Part shown: positions 6,269 through 15,944 of the stretch, in pieces
How positions within the stretch are numbered: position 1 is the stretch's first letter
How the letters are laid out: each line of letters begins with the position of its first letter
Assembly: GCA_937891045.1 (NCBI GenBank)
Contig: CALBEV010000064.1
Coordinates: 1 to 15,950, forward strand
Source of the DNA: an uncultured Burkholderiales bacterium
Lineage (GTDB): Bacteria; Pseudomonadota; Gammaproteobacteria; Burkholderiales; Burkholderiaceae
Direction: 5' to 3'
Length of the DNA stretch: 15,950 bases
Notes under the pieces: model-generated
What the model was told of the DNA's origin: nothing
Databases searched by the model: none
Seen by the model: the letters and a program-made list of their open reading frames with translations, nothing else
Translations under genes and position numbers: made by a program

Positions 6269-8770
6269 ATGCGCATGCCTTCCCCCTTGTCGATGCTTGC
6301 TGGCTTGCTGCCATGGGCTTGTCTTTGGGCGGCACAGGCTTTGGCGCAAACCGGGCCGCAGTTGCAAAGCACCGAGCAGCTGCAAAGCTTGGAGGACCCC
6401 CCAAGCACGGTGCCGGTGTTGCCCTTGAGCACGAAGGTGGCGCCCAAACTGCAACTCAAACTCAGCAGCGGCCTGACTGAAAACCTCACGCCAGCGGACA
6501 AAGAACAACTGCCGACCTATGTGCAAAGCGACCAGGTGCAAGGCCGTTCGGATTTGGCTGTGCAATTGCAAGGCAGTGTGGTGCTGCGACGAGGCGACAC
6601 CTTGATTCGCGCCGACCGCCTGGACTATGACCAAGTCAATGACCGGGTGCAAGCCAGCGGCCAAGTGCACATGAACCGGGGCGGCACCCGTTACCAAGGC
6701 AGTTACCTGGACTTGGAGATCGACGCCATGAGCGGCTTTGTGTTGAAGCCACAGTTTCAAATACTGCGGGGCTCGGGTCATGGTCGTGCCGAGCGAATGG
6801 ACTTCATCGATGAAAAGCGATCCGTTGCCAAAAAAGCCACTTACACCACCTGCACCCGCCAACCCGGACCCTCTTGGTTTCCTGCGTGGATGATGAACGC
6901 CGAACAAATTAGTTTTGACATCGACAAAAACGAAGGTGTGGCAAAGAACGCGGTGTTGCGCTTTTTAGGCGCGCCGATTTTGGCGGCCCCCAGCGTCAGC
7001 TTTCCATTGAACGAAGAACGTAAATCGGGTTTTTTGCCGCCGGTGTTTGGCGTGGACAGTTTGGGTGGGGTGGAAATGAGCCTGCCCTATTACCTGAACC
7101 TGGCCCCGAATCGCGACCTGACCATCACGGCCACGCCCATGACCCAGCGCGGCGTGAAATTCAGCAACGAATTCAGGTACATGGAGCGGCCCTTGCCCTT
7201 GCCGCCGTTCCAAGGCACTTCTCGCCTCGAGTTGATGCCGATGGACGATTTGCGCGACCAAGCCCGCTGGGGCTTCAGCCACAGCCATGTGGGTTGGGGC
7301 GACATGAGCCAACCGATTGGGTTTGGCTTCACGGTGAACAGGGTCAGCGATTACAACTACTGGCGGGACTTCGCTTCGACCACCGGCGACCCGCTGGCGC
7401 AACGCATCTTGCCCAACTCTGCCAACATGACCTGGGCCCGCGGCACACTCACCACAGGGGTGAGCGTGTTGCAGTGGCAAACCATGCAAGACCCGGACCC
7501 CGCGGCGTCGATTGCCTCGCCGTTTGACCGCATGCCACAACTCAATGCCAACTATTTGCGTGCCGATTTGCCCGGCGGCTTCGATTGGAACCTGTCCGGT
7601 GAGCTGACCCGATTCACGGTGGACCGTTCCACCTATTGCACTTACAACCCAGGCAGCGCTTACTGCTACCAACCGAATGCCGCCCGCATCGTGGTGCACA
7701 ACCAGTTGGCGCGGCCCATCTTGGTGCCCTATGGGTACTTGACTCCCAAGCTGATGTTGCAAGCGCGGCAGTACCAGTATGAAAACAATTACAGCGGGAT
7801 TTATGGCGACCGCCGCCAACCCAGTTTGTCCGAGGGTGTGGCCGTGCCCACCTTCAGCTTGGACACCGGCGCGGTGCTGGAGCGGCGCACCAGTTTGTTT
7901 GGCAGCAATTGGACCCAAACCCTGGAGCCCCGGGCGTTTTACGTGCACACCTTGTACCGGGATCAAAACGACTTGCCCAATTACGACACCGGTTTCAATG
8001 ACTTCAACTTCGCCACCGTTTTCACCGAGAACGCGTTTTCTGGCGCCGACCGCATCTCGGACAGCCACACCTTCACCATGGGTGCCACCTCGCGCTTGAT
8101 CAACCCCGACACCGGTGCCGAGGGGGCGCGGTTTGGTGTTGCGCAGCGGCTGCGCTTGAGCGATCAACGGGTGTTGTTGACACCCAGGGAGGCCCCTGTT
8201 TCAGGCACCTTCAGCGACATCTTGGGCGGTGCCAGCCTGTACCTGACGCCGCGCTTGTCCCTGGACAGCATGGTGCAGTACAACCAAGAATTGAAGCTGT
8301 CTGAAAAATCATCGCTGGGGGCGCGTTTCAGCCCGACCAGCTACCGCACCGTCACCGCCGCATACCGGTTTCAGCGCGATTCTTCGGAAACGGTGGACCT
8401 GTCTTGGCAATGGCCGGTCAATGATTTGTGGGCCGACTTTGGCGTGGATGCCCAGCAAGGCAAGGGCTTGGGTGAGAACCGCTGGTACACCTTGGGCCGC
8501 TTGAACTACAGCATGAAAGAACAGCGCTTGATGGAGTCCTTGCTGGGCTTTGAATACGACGCTGGCTGCTGGGTGGCGCGTTATGCCCTGACCCGCACCC
8601 AAATTTCACAGGACAACTCCACCACCCGCTTGATGTTCCAATTGGAACTGAATGATTTTTCCCGTTTGGGCGTGGGCGCCTTGTCCTCGGTCAAAGACAA
8701 TATCTCGCGCTATCAAAATCTGCGCGAACCCTTGAAATTCACACCCAGCCGATTTGGTCAATATGAATGA
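6269..8770 (+). CDS. lptD: LPS-assembly protein LptD
   Basis: This 833-residue outer-membrane protein, together with LptE, inserts lipopolysaccharide into the outer leaflet. A signal peptide covers residues 1-27 (hydrophobic LAGLLPWACLWAAQALAQ, cut probably after ALA). It is followed by a low-complexity linker, then an LptA/OstA-like beta-jellyroll (about 84-190) and a C-terminal beta-barrel domain starting near 280. The start at 6269 fits the signal peptide; ATG at 6275 is an alternative, and neither has a good ribosome binding site. Cysteines in the mature protein are 195, 457, 466 and 767. E. coli LptD has an N-terminal Cys31 and an adjacent Cys724-Cys725 pair; here there is one C-terminal Cys in YDAGCW and no Cys31 equivalent. 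The gene heads an operon with surA, whose start overlaps its end by eight bases. Confidence 0.95.
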   Translation: MRMPSPLSMLAGLLPWACLWAAQALAQTGPQLQSTEQLQSLEDPPSTVPVLPLSTKVAPKLQLKLSSGLTENLTPADKEQLPTYVQSDQVQGRSDLAVQLQGSVVLRRGDTLIRADRLDYDQVNDRVQASGQVHMNRGGTRYQGSYLDLEIDAMSGFVLKPQFQILRGSGHGRAERMDFIDEKRSVAKKATYTTCTRQPGPSWFPAWMMNAEQISFDIDKNEGVAKNAVLRFLGAPILAAPSVSFPLNEERKSGFLPPVFGVDSLGGVEMSLPYYLNLAPNRDLTITATPMTQRGVKFSNEFRYMERPLPLPPFQGTSRLELMPMDDLRDQARWGFSHSHVGWGDMSQPIGFGFTVNRVSDYNYWRDFASTTGDPLAQRILPNSANMTWARGTLTTGVSVLQWQTMQDPDPAASIASPFDRMPQLNANYLRADLPGGFDWNLSGELTRFTVDRSTYCTYNPGSAYCYQPNAARIVVHNQLARPILVPYGYLTPKLMLQARQYQYENNYSGIYGDRRQPSLSEGVAVPTFSLDTGAVLERRTSLFGSNWTQTLEPRAFYVHTLYRDQNDLPNYDTGFNDFNFATVFTENAFSGADRISDSHTFTMGATSRLINPDTGAEGARFGVAQRLRLSDQRVLLTPREAPVSGTFSDILGGASLYLTPRLSLDSMVQYNQELKLSEKSSLGARFSPTSYRTVTAAYRFQRDSSETVDLSWQWPVNDLWADFGVDAQQGKGLGENRWYTLGRLNYSMKEQRLMESLLGFEYDAGCWVARYALTRTQISQDNSTTRLMFQLELNDFSRLGVGALSSVKDNISRYQNLREPLKFTPSRFGQYE

Positions 8771-10175
8771 ACGCCGCTTGCAAGCCACTTTGAAACACAC
8801 CCTGTGGGGCGCCTTGGTCCTGAGCTGTTGGCTCAGTCCCGGGGCCTGGGCGCAAACCCTCAAGCCCTCGCAACCCGTGCCCGCCAAGTCCAGCAGCGGC
8901 TTGAGCGTGCGCAACCCCGCCGCCGCCTTGTCCACCATCACCCTGGACGCCGCCGCGCCCAAGGCCCTGGATTTCATCGTTGCCGTGGTTGACAACGAGC
9001 CGATCACCAACCTCGAGGTGAACCGCTTGGTGTCCTTGGCCGACCCGTCCGCCGCCAAAATGAACCGCAGCGCCTTGTTGTTGGAGGCCTTGGAAACTTT
9101 GATTGATGAAACCGCCCAACTGAATGTGGCACGGCAAGCCGGTATCCAAGTGCCACCCGATGAACTCGAGCAAGCCTTGGCCAGCACGGCGCAGCGCAAC
9201 CAAATCAGCGTCGATGACATGCGCCAGCGGTTGAAAGAGCAAGGCGTGTCCTGGGAACAGTACCGCAGCCAAATCCGCCGACAAATCATGTTGCAGCGGG
9301 TGCGCGAGCGCGAGGTGAGCGGGCGCATCAAGATCCAAGACTTTGAAGTGGACGCGTTTTTGCGCGAACAAAGCCAGGCCAATGTTGGCAAACCTGCCGA
9401 TATCCACATCGCCCACATCTTGATTGCCGTGCCCGAAAAAGCCAACGGTGATGAAGTGGCGCAGTTGCTCACCAAGGCCGATGACTTGTTGAAAAAAGCC
9501 AAGGCGGGCCAAGACTTTGGCAAGCTAGCCGCGCAGTTTTCACAGGCCCCCGACCGCAACAACGGCGGTCAGCTGGGCTTGCGCAGCCCCGATCGCTACC
9601 CCAGCTTGTTTGCCGATGCGGTCAAGGGTTTGGCGGTGGGCGAGGTCACCGGCCCGGTGCGATCAGGGGCAGGCTTTCATTTGCTCAAACTCATCGAGCG
9701 GCGCAATGCAGGCGATTTGCCATCGACCGTCACCCAAACCCGGGCTCGGCATATTTTGTTGCGCCCGGGCGGCCAGCTCAGCCAAGACGCGGCCCGCGCC
9801 AAACTGGCCAGCTACCGCAAACAGGTGGAAACCGGTTTGGCCAAGTTTGAAGATTTGGCGCGTGACCATTCGCAAGACGGCTCTGCCAACCAAGGCGGCG
9901 ATCTCGGCTGGGCCAACCCCGGCATGATGGTGCCCGAGTTCGAGGCTGCCATGGCCAAGCTGGCACCTGGCCAAGTGGGCGATCCCTTGGTGTCGCGCTT
10001 TGGTGTGCACCTGATTCAGGTGCTGGAGCGCCGGGAAGCGCCGTTGAGCGTGCGAGACCAGCAAAACTTGGCCCGCAATGTGTTGCGCGAGCGCAAGTTT
10101 GACGAGGCCTACAAAAACTGGGAGCGCGAAGTGCGCGGCCGCGCTTATGTGGAATACCGTGAAACGCCGCAATAA
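8763..10175 (+). CDS. surA: periplasmic chaperone and peptidyl-prolyl isomerase SurA
   Basis: This 470-residue protein helps outer-membrane proteins, including LptD, fold in the periplasm. A signal peptide ends at about residue 30 (PGAWA/Q). A SurA N-terminal chaperone domain spans about 70-205, followed by two parvulin-type rotamase domains at about 213-312 (IHIAHILIA) and 325-423 (TRARHILLR). A C-terminal helix (to about 460) completes the chaperone core. The ATG at 8763 was preferred to the TTG at 8754; it starts inside the last codons of lptD, giving an eight-base overlap and likely translational coupling. SurA folding LptD makes the pairing functionally sensible. A proline- and alanine-rich stretch (31-68) lies between signal and core and is longer than in E. 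coli SurA. Confidence 0.94.
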   Translation: MNERRLQATLKHTLWGALVLSCWLSPGAWAQTLKPSQPVPAKSSSGLSVRNPAAALSTITLDAAAPKALDFIVAVVDNEPITNLEVNRLVSLADPSAAKMNRSALLLEALETLIDETAQLNVARQAGIQVPPDELEQALASTAQRNQISVDDMRQRLKEQGVSWEQYRSQIRRQIMLQRVREREVSGRIKIQDFEVDAFLREQSQANVGKPADIHIAHILIAVPEKANGDEVAQLLTKADDLLKKAKAGQDFGKLAAQFSQAPDRNNGGQLGLRSPDRYPSLFADAVKGLAVGEVTGPVRSGAGFHLLKLIERRNAGDLPSTVTQTRARHILLRPGGQLSQDAARAKLASYRKQVETGLAKFEDLARDHSQDGSANQGGDLGWANPGMMVPEFEAAMAKLAPGQVGDPLVSRFGVHLIQVLERREAPLSVRDQQNLARNVLRERKFDEAYKNWEREVRGRAYVEYRETPQ

Positions 10176-10187
10176 GCGCACCGCCTG

Positions 10188-10961
10188 ATGGCGCAGCATC
10201 ATGCGCGAAAGCGATTTGGCCAGCACTTTCTGACCGACGGCGCGGTCATCGACCAGATTGTGCAAGCCATCGCCCCGCTGCCTGGAGAAGCCATGGTGGA
10301 AATCGGCCCCGGTTTGGCCGCCATGACACAGCCTTTGGTGGAGCGACTGGGCCACTTGAACGTGATTGAACTCGACCGCGATTTGGCCCTGCGCTTGCGC
10401 CAGCATCCGCAGCTCTCTGTGACCGAAGCCGATGTTTTGAACGTGGACTTCACAGCGCTGGCGACCTCTTTGCAAACCCAGCAGTTGCGCGTGGTCGGCA
10501 ACCTGCCCTACAACATCTCCACACCCATTTTGTTTCACCTGCTCGACCATGTGGCGGTGGTTAAAGACCAGCATTTCATGCTGCAAAAAGAAGTGGTTGA
10601 GCGCATGGTGGCGTCTCCTTCCACCGCCAACTACGGCCGCTTGAGCGTGATGCTGCAATGGCGTTACGACATGGAAATGGTCTTGTTGGTGGGCCCCCAA
10701 GCCTTCGACCCACCGCCGCGCGTGGACAGCGCCGTGGTGCGCATGACGCCTTGGCCGCAACCCGCCGACGTGCAGCTCAAGCTGTTGAGCGAGTTGGTGC
10801 AAGTGGCGTTCAGCCAGCGCCGCAAACTGCTGCGCCACACCTTGGGCCAATGGCTAGAGGCACGGGCTTTCAGCGGTGTGTTTGATGTGAAACGCCGCGC
10901 CGAAGAAGTGGCGGTGGCGGAGTATGTGGCGCTGGCGCAGGCGCTGACCACCAAGGCGTGA
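10188..10961 (+). CDS. rsmA: 16S rRNA dimethyladenosine transferase RsmA (KsgA)
   Basis: This 257-residue Rossmann-fold enzyme dimethylates two adjacent adenosines (A1518 and A1519 in E. coli numbering) near the 3' end of 16S rRNA, using SAM, late in 30S maturation. The N-terminal [11 protein letters not shown] (7-17), the SAM motif [13 protein letters not shown] (38-50), acidic Glu61 and Asp82, and the catalytic NLPYNIS (105-111) are all present. It begins 12 bases after surA with no clear ribosome binding site, so it probably depends on coupling to surA. In E. coli, pdxA lies between surA and rsmA; it is missing here. The gene converges on the acyl-CoA synthetase gene with 29 bases between, and no terminator is evident. 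Confidence 0.95.
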   Translation: MAQHHARKRFGQHFLTDGAVIDQIVQAIAPLPGEAMVEIGPGLAAMTQPLVERLGHLNVIELDRDLALRLRQHPQLSVTEADVLNVDFTALATSLQTQQLRVVGNLPYNISTPILFHLLDHVAVVKDQHFMLQKEVVERMVASPSTANYGRLSVMLQWRYDMEMVLLVGPQAFDPPPRVDSAVVRMTPWPQPADVQLKLLSELVQVAFSQRRKLLRHTLGQWLEARAFSGVFDVKRRAEEVAVAEYVALAQALTTKA

Positions 10962-10990
10962 AGCGTTATTCAAATGATGCTTGAGCGGGT

Positions 10991-12601
10991 TTATGCGGCC
11001 CCGCTGGCCAAGTCTTTCAGCAAGGTCTCGCGCATCTCGCGCTTCATCAATTTGCCGTTGGCGTTGCGCGGCAAGGGCGTGTGGCTGAGCGTGAAACTCT
11101 CAGGCACTTTTTCGCGCGACAAGCGGCTGCTGCAAAAGGCACCCAGCTCGTCGCCGGTGGCATCGTGGCGCAGCGACACAAAGGCATGGACCCGCTCGCC
11201 CAACACCGGGCAGGGCTTGGCGACGATGGCGCACTCGGCCACGGCTGGGTGCTCATACAAGGTGTTTTCCACCTCGATGCAATAAATTTTGTAGCCGCCG
11301 CGGTTGAGCATGTCTTTTTTGCGGTCGAGGATGCGCACATAGCCCTCGGCGTCGATGCTGCCCATGTCGCCCGACTTCCAAAACCCATCGACAAATTCTT
11401 TCGCCGTGGCCTCGGGGTTGTGCCAGTAACCGGCCACCACCATCGGGCCTTTGATCCAAATTTCGCCCATCTCACCAGCTGGCAGCTCGTGGCCGTCGTC
11501 GTCCACCACTTTCATCTCGGCGCAGGGCACGGGCAGGCCCACGGTGTCGTTGTGGGTCGCCGTTTCGCCCGGCGGCATCATGGTCGCGGGCGAGGTGGTT
11601 TCGGTCGCGCCATAGCAGTTCATCAGCACCAACAGCGGCAACTTCTGCGCCAGCGCGTCGATGCTGGCCACGGGCATCGGTGCGCCGCCATAAGCCCCCA
11701 CGCGCCAAGCGCTGAGGTCGAGCGTGGCGAACGAGTCTTGCAGCAGGCACAGGTTGTACATGGCCGGCACCATCAGGCTGTGCGTCATGCGTTCGCGCAC
11801 CGCCAAGTCCAAAAACAATGGCGCTTTGAAGGCGGGCAGGATGACCAATTTGCCAGCGGCGTGCAGCATAGTGGTGACCAGCGCCACCAGGCCGGTTACA
11901 TGACTCAGCGGCACCGCGGCGATGCTGCAATCCTGGGGCCCCAGCCCCATGCCGACTTGGAAATGCATGCAGGAATGCACCACACCGAAGTGGCTGAGCA
12001 TCGCGCCCTTGGGCCGACCGGTGGTGCCCGAGGTGTACAAAATCACCACCGTGTCTTCTTCTTGCACCGGCGCTGCATGCACCAGTGGCGCATCCGCCAA
12101 CAGGCTGTCAAAGTCCAGCGCGTCGGGGCAGCCGTCAAAACTCACACGCCATTGCAAACCCGGCAGGCTGTTTTTTGCAGGCAAGACAGCCTGCAACTCG
12201 GCGTCATGTACCAACAGCCGGGCTCCGCAATGCTCGAGCATGTAGTGCAGGCCGGGCGTTTGTTCTCTCACGCTCAAGGGCACGGTGATCGCGCCCAAGC
12301 GGGTGGCGGCCAGCAGGCACAGCACGAACTCGATGCGGTTGCTCAGCAGCAGCGCCACGCGGTCCCCGGCTTGCAGGCCCAGCGTTTGCCAGCCTGCCGC
12401 CAATCGGCCCACCAGCTGGTCGAGTGCGAGGTAGGTGAGGCGCGTGTCGTTGCAGACCAGCGCCGTGCCCTGCGGGTTGCTTGCCACGGCATTCACCAGC
12501 AGGGCATGCAGGCTGCGCGGTCGCGGCGTGAAGCAGCGCAGTTTGCGTTGGAAATGCGTCTCGGTGGACAGGATCGGCCAGTGCATTTGGGAAAGTGTCA
12601 T
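10991..12601 (-). CDS. AMP-dependent acyl-CoA synthetase/ligase
   Basis: This 536-residue adenylate-forming (ANL superfamily) enzyme should activate a carboxylic acid with ATP and transfer it to CoA. The P-loop-like motif is YTSGTTGRPKG (189-199), A5 is NCYGATE (328-334), and A7/A8 is SGDMG..DRKKDMLNRGGYKIY (from 410), with Asp412 contacting ribose. The C-terminal PRNANGKLMK carries the catalytic Lys517. No carrier-protein or membrane domain is visible, so it is a free-standing cytoplasmic ligase. AGGA eight bases before the ATG supports this start. It follows pckG by 18 bases on the same strand and is probably co-transcribed. The acid substrate (fatty, aromatic or short chain) cannot be read from sequence, though the family is often labelled long-chain fatty acid CoA ligase. 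Confidence 0.88.
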   Translation of the reverse strand: MTLSQMHWPILSTETHFQRKLRCFTPRPRSLHALLVNAVASNPQGTALVCNDTRLTYLALDQLVGRLAAGWQTLGLQAGDRVALLLSNRIEFVLCLLAATRLGAITVPLSVREQTPGLHYMLEHCGARLLVHDAELQAVLPAKNSLPGLQWRVSFDGCPDALDFDSLLADAPLVHAAPVQEEDTVVILYTSGTTGRPKGAMLSHFGVVHSCMHFQVGMGLGPQDCSIAAVPLSHVTGLVALVTTMLHAAGKLVILPAFKAPLFLDLAVRERMTHSLMVPAMYNLCLLQDSFATLDLSAWRVGAYGGAPMPVASIDALAQKLPLLVLMNCYGATETTSPATMMPPGETATHNDTVGLPVPCAEMKVVDDDGHELPAGEMGEIWIKGPMVVAGYWHNPEATAKEFVDGFWKSGDMGSIDAEGYVRILDRKKDMLNRGGYKIYCIEVENTLYEHPAVAECAIVAKPCPVLGERVHAFVSLRHDATGDELGAFCSSRLSREKVPESFTLSHTPLPRNANGKLMKREMRETLLKDLASGAA

Positions 12602-12619
12602 GGCAGCTGTCCTGAGGCG

Positions 12620-14470
12620 TCAAGCCGCCAAGCGCTGGGCGATGGCGGCTTTGGTGGCGGGCAACTCGGGCGGCAAGTGGTGTGCGAGTTGCTGGAACAG
12701 CTCTTCGTGCAATTTCAACTCTTGCACCCAAGCGGCCTTGTCCACGTGCGTCACAGTGTTGAACTGCTCGGCGCTGAAACTCAGGCCCGTCCAGTTCAAT
12801 TCGTTGTAGTTGGGGCTGATGCCGAAGACGTTTTCAGCGCCTGTTGCGCCGCCTTCAATGCGGTCGATCATCCACTTCAAGACGCGCATGTTTTCGCCAT
12901 AACCGGGCCAAACAAATTTACCGTCTTCACCTTTGCGGAACCAGTTGACACAGTAAATGGCGGGCAATTTGGCGCCGCTGGCTTGCAACTGCTGGCCCAG
13001 CTTCAACCAGTGCTGGAAATAGTCGCTCATGTTGTAGCCCATGAAGGGCAGCATGGCAAAGGGGTCGCGGCGCACCACGCCTTGTTGGCCCGCGGCGGCG
13101 GCCGTGGTTTCCGAGCCCATGGTGGCGGCCATGTAGACGCCTTCCACCCAGTTGCGGGCTTCGGTGACCAGGGGCACGGTGGTTGATCTGCGGCCGCCAA
13201 AAATGAAGGCGTCGATGGTGACGCCAGCAGGGTCGTCCCAGGCGCTGTCCAGCGCCGGGTTGTTGGTGGCGGCCACGGTGAAGCGGGCGTTCGGGTGCGC
13301 GGCTTTGGCACCGGTTTCTTTGGCGATGGCCGGGGTCCAGTCTTGGCCTTGCCAGTCGATGCAATGCGCTGGCGCGTCGCTCATGCCTTCCCACCAGACA
13401 TCGCCGTCGTCGGTCAGGGCCACGTTGGTGAAGATCACATCTTGGTGCAAGCTGGCCATGCAATTGGGGTTGGTCAAGGTGTTGGTGCCCGGGGCCACGC
13501 CAAAGTAACCCGCTTCGGGGTTGATGGCACGCAGGCGGCCGTCGGCACCCGGTTTGATCCAAGCGATGTCGTCACCGATGGTGGTGACTTTCCAGCCCGG
13601 CATGCCCGCAGGCGGGATCAGCATGGCGAAATTGGTTTTGCCACAGGCGCTTGGGAACGCGGCGGCCACGTGGTATTTTTTGCCCTCGGGGTTGGTCACG
13701 CCCAGAATCAGCATGTGCTCGGCCAACCAGCCTTGGTCGAGGCCCATGTTGGAGGCGATGCGCAGCGCAAAGCATTTTTTGCCCAACAGTGCATTGCCGC
13801 CGTAGCCCGAGCCGTAAGACCAGATTTCGCGGGTCTCGGGGTAGTGCACGATGTACTTGGTTTTGTTGCACGGCCAGCTGACATCTTTGTCGCCTGCCTT
13901 CAACGGCGCACCCACGGTGTGCACGCAGGGCACGAATTCGCCGTGCTCGCCCAACACCTCGTACACGGCTTGGCCCATGCGGGTCATGATCTTCATGTTG
14001 ACCGCCACGTAGGCGCTGTCGGACAACTCGATGCCGATGTGGGCGATCGGGCTGCCCAAGGGGCCCATTGAAAACGGCACCACGTACATGGTGCGACCGG
14101 CCATGCAGCCGTCAAACAGCGGTTGCAAGGTTTGGCGCATCTCGGCTGGGTCCATCCAGTTGTTGGTGGGTCCCGCGTTTTCTTTGTGCGTCGAGCAGAT
14201 GTAGGTGCGGTCTTCCACCCGGGCCACGTCTGACGGGTCGGAGCAAGCGAGGAAGGAGTTGGGGCGCTTGGCCGGGTTGAGTTTTTTGAAGGTGCCCGCA
14301 TCCACCAGCGCTTGGCAAAGTTGTTGGTACTCGGCTTGGCTGCCGTCGCACCAGTGCACCGCGGCCGGTTTGCACAAGGCCACCATGTCGGCGACCCAGG
14401 CGATGAGTTTTTTGTTTTTCACGAACGATGGGGCGGTCAGCCCCGCGCCTGCATGGGCGGTGGTGGTCAT
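12620..14470 (-). CDS. pckG: phosphoenolpyruvate carboxykinase (GTP)
   Basis: This 616-residue cytoplasmic enzyme converts oxaloacetate and GTP to PEP, CO2 and GDP, the entry step of gluconeogenesis. GTP-class features are clear: [15 protein letters not shown] (219-233), the P-loop FPSACGKTN (272-280) with the reactive Cys276 of the mobile loop, GDDIAWI (299-305) with metal-binding aspartates, and [12 protein letters not shown] further on. The length is typical of GTP-type enzymes and unlike the shorter ATP type of E. coli. The start is firm: AGGAGA lies five bases before the ATG at 14470. The leader has a perfect inverted repeat (14502-14524). The ligase gene follows 18 bases after the stop, suggesting that activation of an organic acid and gluconeogenesis are expressed together. 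Confidence 0.96.
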   Translation of the reverse strand: MTTTAHAGAGLTAPSFVKNKKLIAWVADMVALCKPAAVHWCDGSQAEYQQLCQALVDAGTFKKLNPAKRPNSFLACSDPSDVARVEDRTYICSTHKENAGPTNNWMDPAEMRQTLQPLFDGCMAGRTMYVVPFSMGPLGSPIAHIGIELSDSAYVAVNMKIMTRMGQAVYEVLGEHGEFVPCVHTVGAPLKAGDKDVSWPCNKTKYIVHYPETREIWSYGSGYGGNALLGKKCFALRIASNMGLDQGWLAEHMLILGVTNPEGKKYHVAAAFPSACGKTNFAMLIPPAGMPGWKVTTIGDDIAWIKPGADGRLRAINPEAGYFGVAPGTNTLTNPNCMASLHQDVIFTNVALTDDGDVWWEGMSDAPAHCIDWQGQDWTPAIAKETGAKAAHPNARFTVAATNNPALDSAWDDPAGVTIDAFIFGGRRSTTVPLVTEARNWVEGVYMAATMGSETTAAAAGQQGVVRRDPFAMLPFMGYNMSDYFQHWLKLGQQLQASGAKLPAIYCVNWFRKGEDGKFVWPGYGENMRVLKWMIDRIEGGATGAENVFGISPNYNELNWTGLSFSAEQFNTVTHVDKAAWVQELKLHEELFQQLAHHLPPELPATKAAIAQRLAA

Positions 14471-14501
14471 TGCTGTCTCCTAAGCTTCAATTGATTCAGC
14501 G

Positions 14502-14524
14502 CAAACACCTGCGGCAAGTGTTTG
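14502..14524. repeat. perfect inverted repeat in the pckG leader
   Basis: The arms CAAACAC (14502-14508) and GTGTTTG (14518-14524) are perfect complements around a nine-base centre that itself contains TGC/GCA. The repeat lies 32 bases upstream of the pckG start. It has no U-tract, so it is not a terminator. It could be an operator for a transcription factor or a hairpin in the 5' leader. Confidence 0.6.
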
Positions 14525-14536
14525 TGCAAAAGCAAT

Positions 14537-14562
14537 AAAAAAAGCGCCAAGAGGCTGGCGCT
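14537..14562 (-). terminator. strong intrinsic terminator after the small membrane protein
   Basis: On the minus strand the stem AGCGCCA/TGGCGCT (14562-14556 with 14549-14543) closes a six-base loop and runs into seven consecutive T residues (14543-14537). It begins 25 bases after the stop of the 45-residue membrane protein gene and precedes the pckG leader. It therefore separates the small gene from pckG. Confidence 0.88.
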
Positions 14563-14587
14563 CAGAGCAAGGCAAGGACTGGGGCGG

Positions 14588-14725
14588 TCAGCCCATGAAG
14601 ACGGCGATGAAGGCCAGCAAAAAGATCAGGATGCCGCCGCCGATGGGCAGCACATAGGGCATGTAAGGGACAATCGATTCAACGACGTCTTCTGGGGTGT
14701 CGGCGGGGTGTTGGTTGTCGGACAT
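14588..14725 (-). CDS. small single-pass membrane protein (45 residues), unknown function
   Basis: Reading the minus strand from the ATG at 14725 gives a 45-residue protein ending in TGA at 14588. The first 19 residues are acidic (MSDNQHPADTPEDVVESIV). They are followed by PYMPYVLPIGGG and a hydrophobic helix ILIFLLAFIAVFMG at the C-terminus. AGGTGA lies four bases before the start, and a strong intrinsic terminator follows, so it looks like a complete one-gene unit. A minus-strand TAGAAT at 14758-14753 could be its -10 box. The predicted topology is one transmembrane segment with a short acidic tail. I do not recognise the family. It is divergent from metH and upstream of pckG on the same strand. 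Confidence 0.75.
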   Translation of the reverse strand: MSDNQHPADTPEDVVESIVPYMPYVLPIGGGILIFLLAFIAVFMG

Positions 14726-14818
14726 GGTGTCACCTGAAACAAAAGAAGACCCATTCTAAAACACCCCACCTGACCGAAACCTTATGATGCCCCTCCCTCC
14801 CCCGTCTCCTTGGTGACC

Positions 14819-15872
<1,054 letters not shown>

Positions 15873-15874
<2 letters not shown>

Positions 15875-15944
15875 AGTGGCCGGGAAGTCACGCCAGCTTG
15901 CCGACCACGGTGGGCTCGTCCGCCGCTCACCGCCACTTCGTGGC
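15873..15944. repeat. inverted repeats downstream of the split metH gene
   Basis: GAAGTGGC (15873-15880, overlapping the stop codon) is a perfect complement of GCCACTTC (15932-15939). The second arm can instead form a local hairpin GCCAC-TTC-GTGGC (15932-15944). No T-run is seen before the window ends six bases later. The role is unknown; a 3' processing or termination structure is possible. Confidence 0.4.

Noticed and set aside
6219..6404. 62-codon N-terminal extension of the AmgK-type kinase
   Set aside because: It lies antisense to the lptD start and signal peptide, is low in family-like features, and the ATG at 6218 gives the expected protein length.
6965..8167. 400-codon minus-strand frame opposite lptD
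   Set aside because: The translation has no membrane, signal or domain features, and the opposite strand encodes a full-length LptD.
9663..10850. 395-codon minus-strand frame opposite surA and rsmA
   Set aside because: It is antisense to two clear genes and spans their boundary; composition is His/Gln-rich shadow sequence.
11081..13186. 701-codon open frame on the plus strand antisense to the ligase and pckG
   Set aside because: It crosses two well-supported genes and their junction, and its product is rich in His, Gln, Gly and Ala without a recognisable domain. Long antisense frames are common in G+C-rich DNA with strong codon bias.
14726..14818. Possible cobalamin or SAM riboswitch before the split metH
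   Set aside because: The gap is too short for a cobalamin riboswitch, and no B12 box or SAM-II core sequences were seen.
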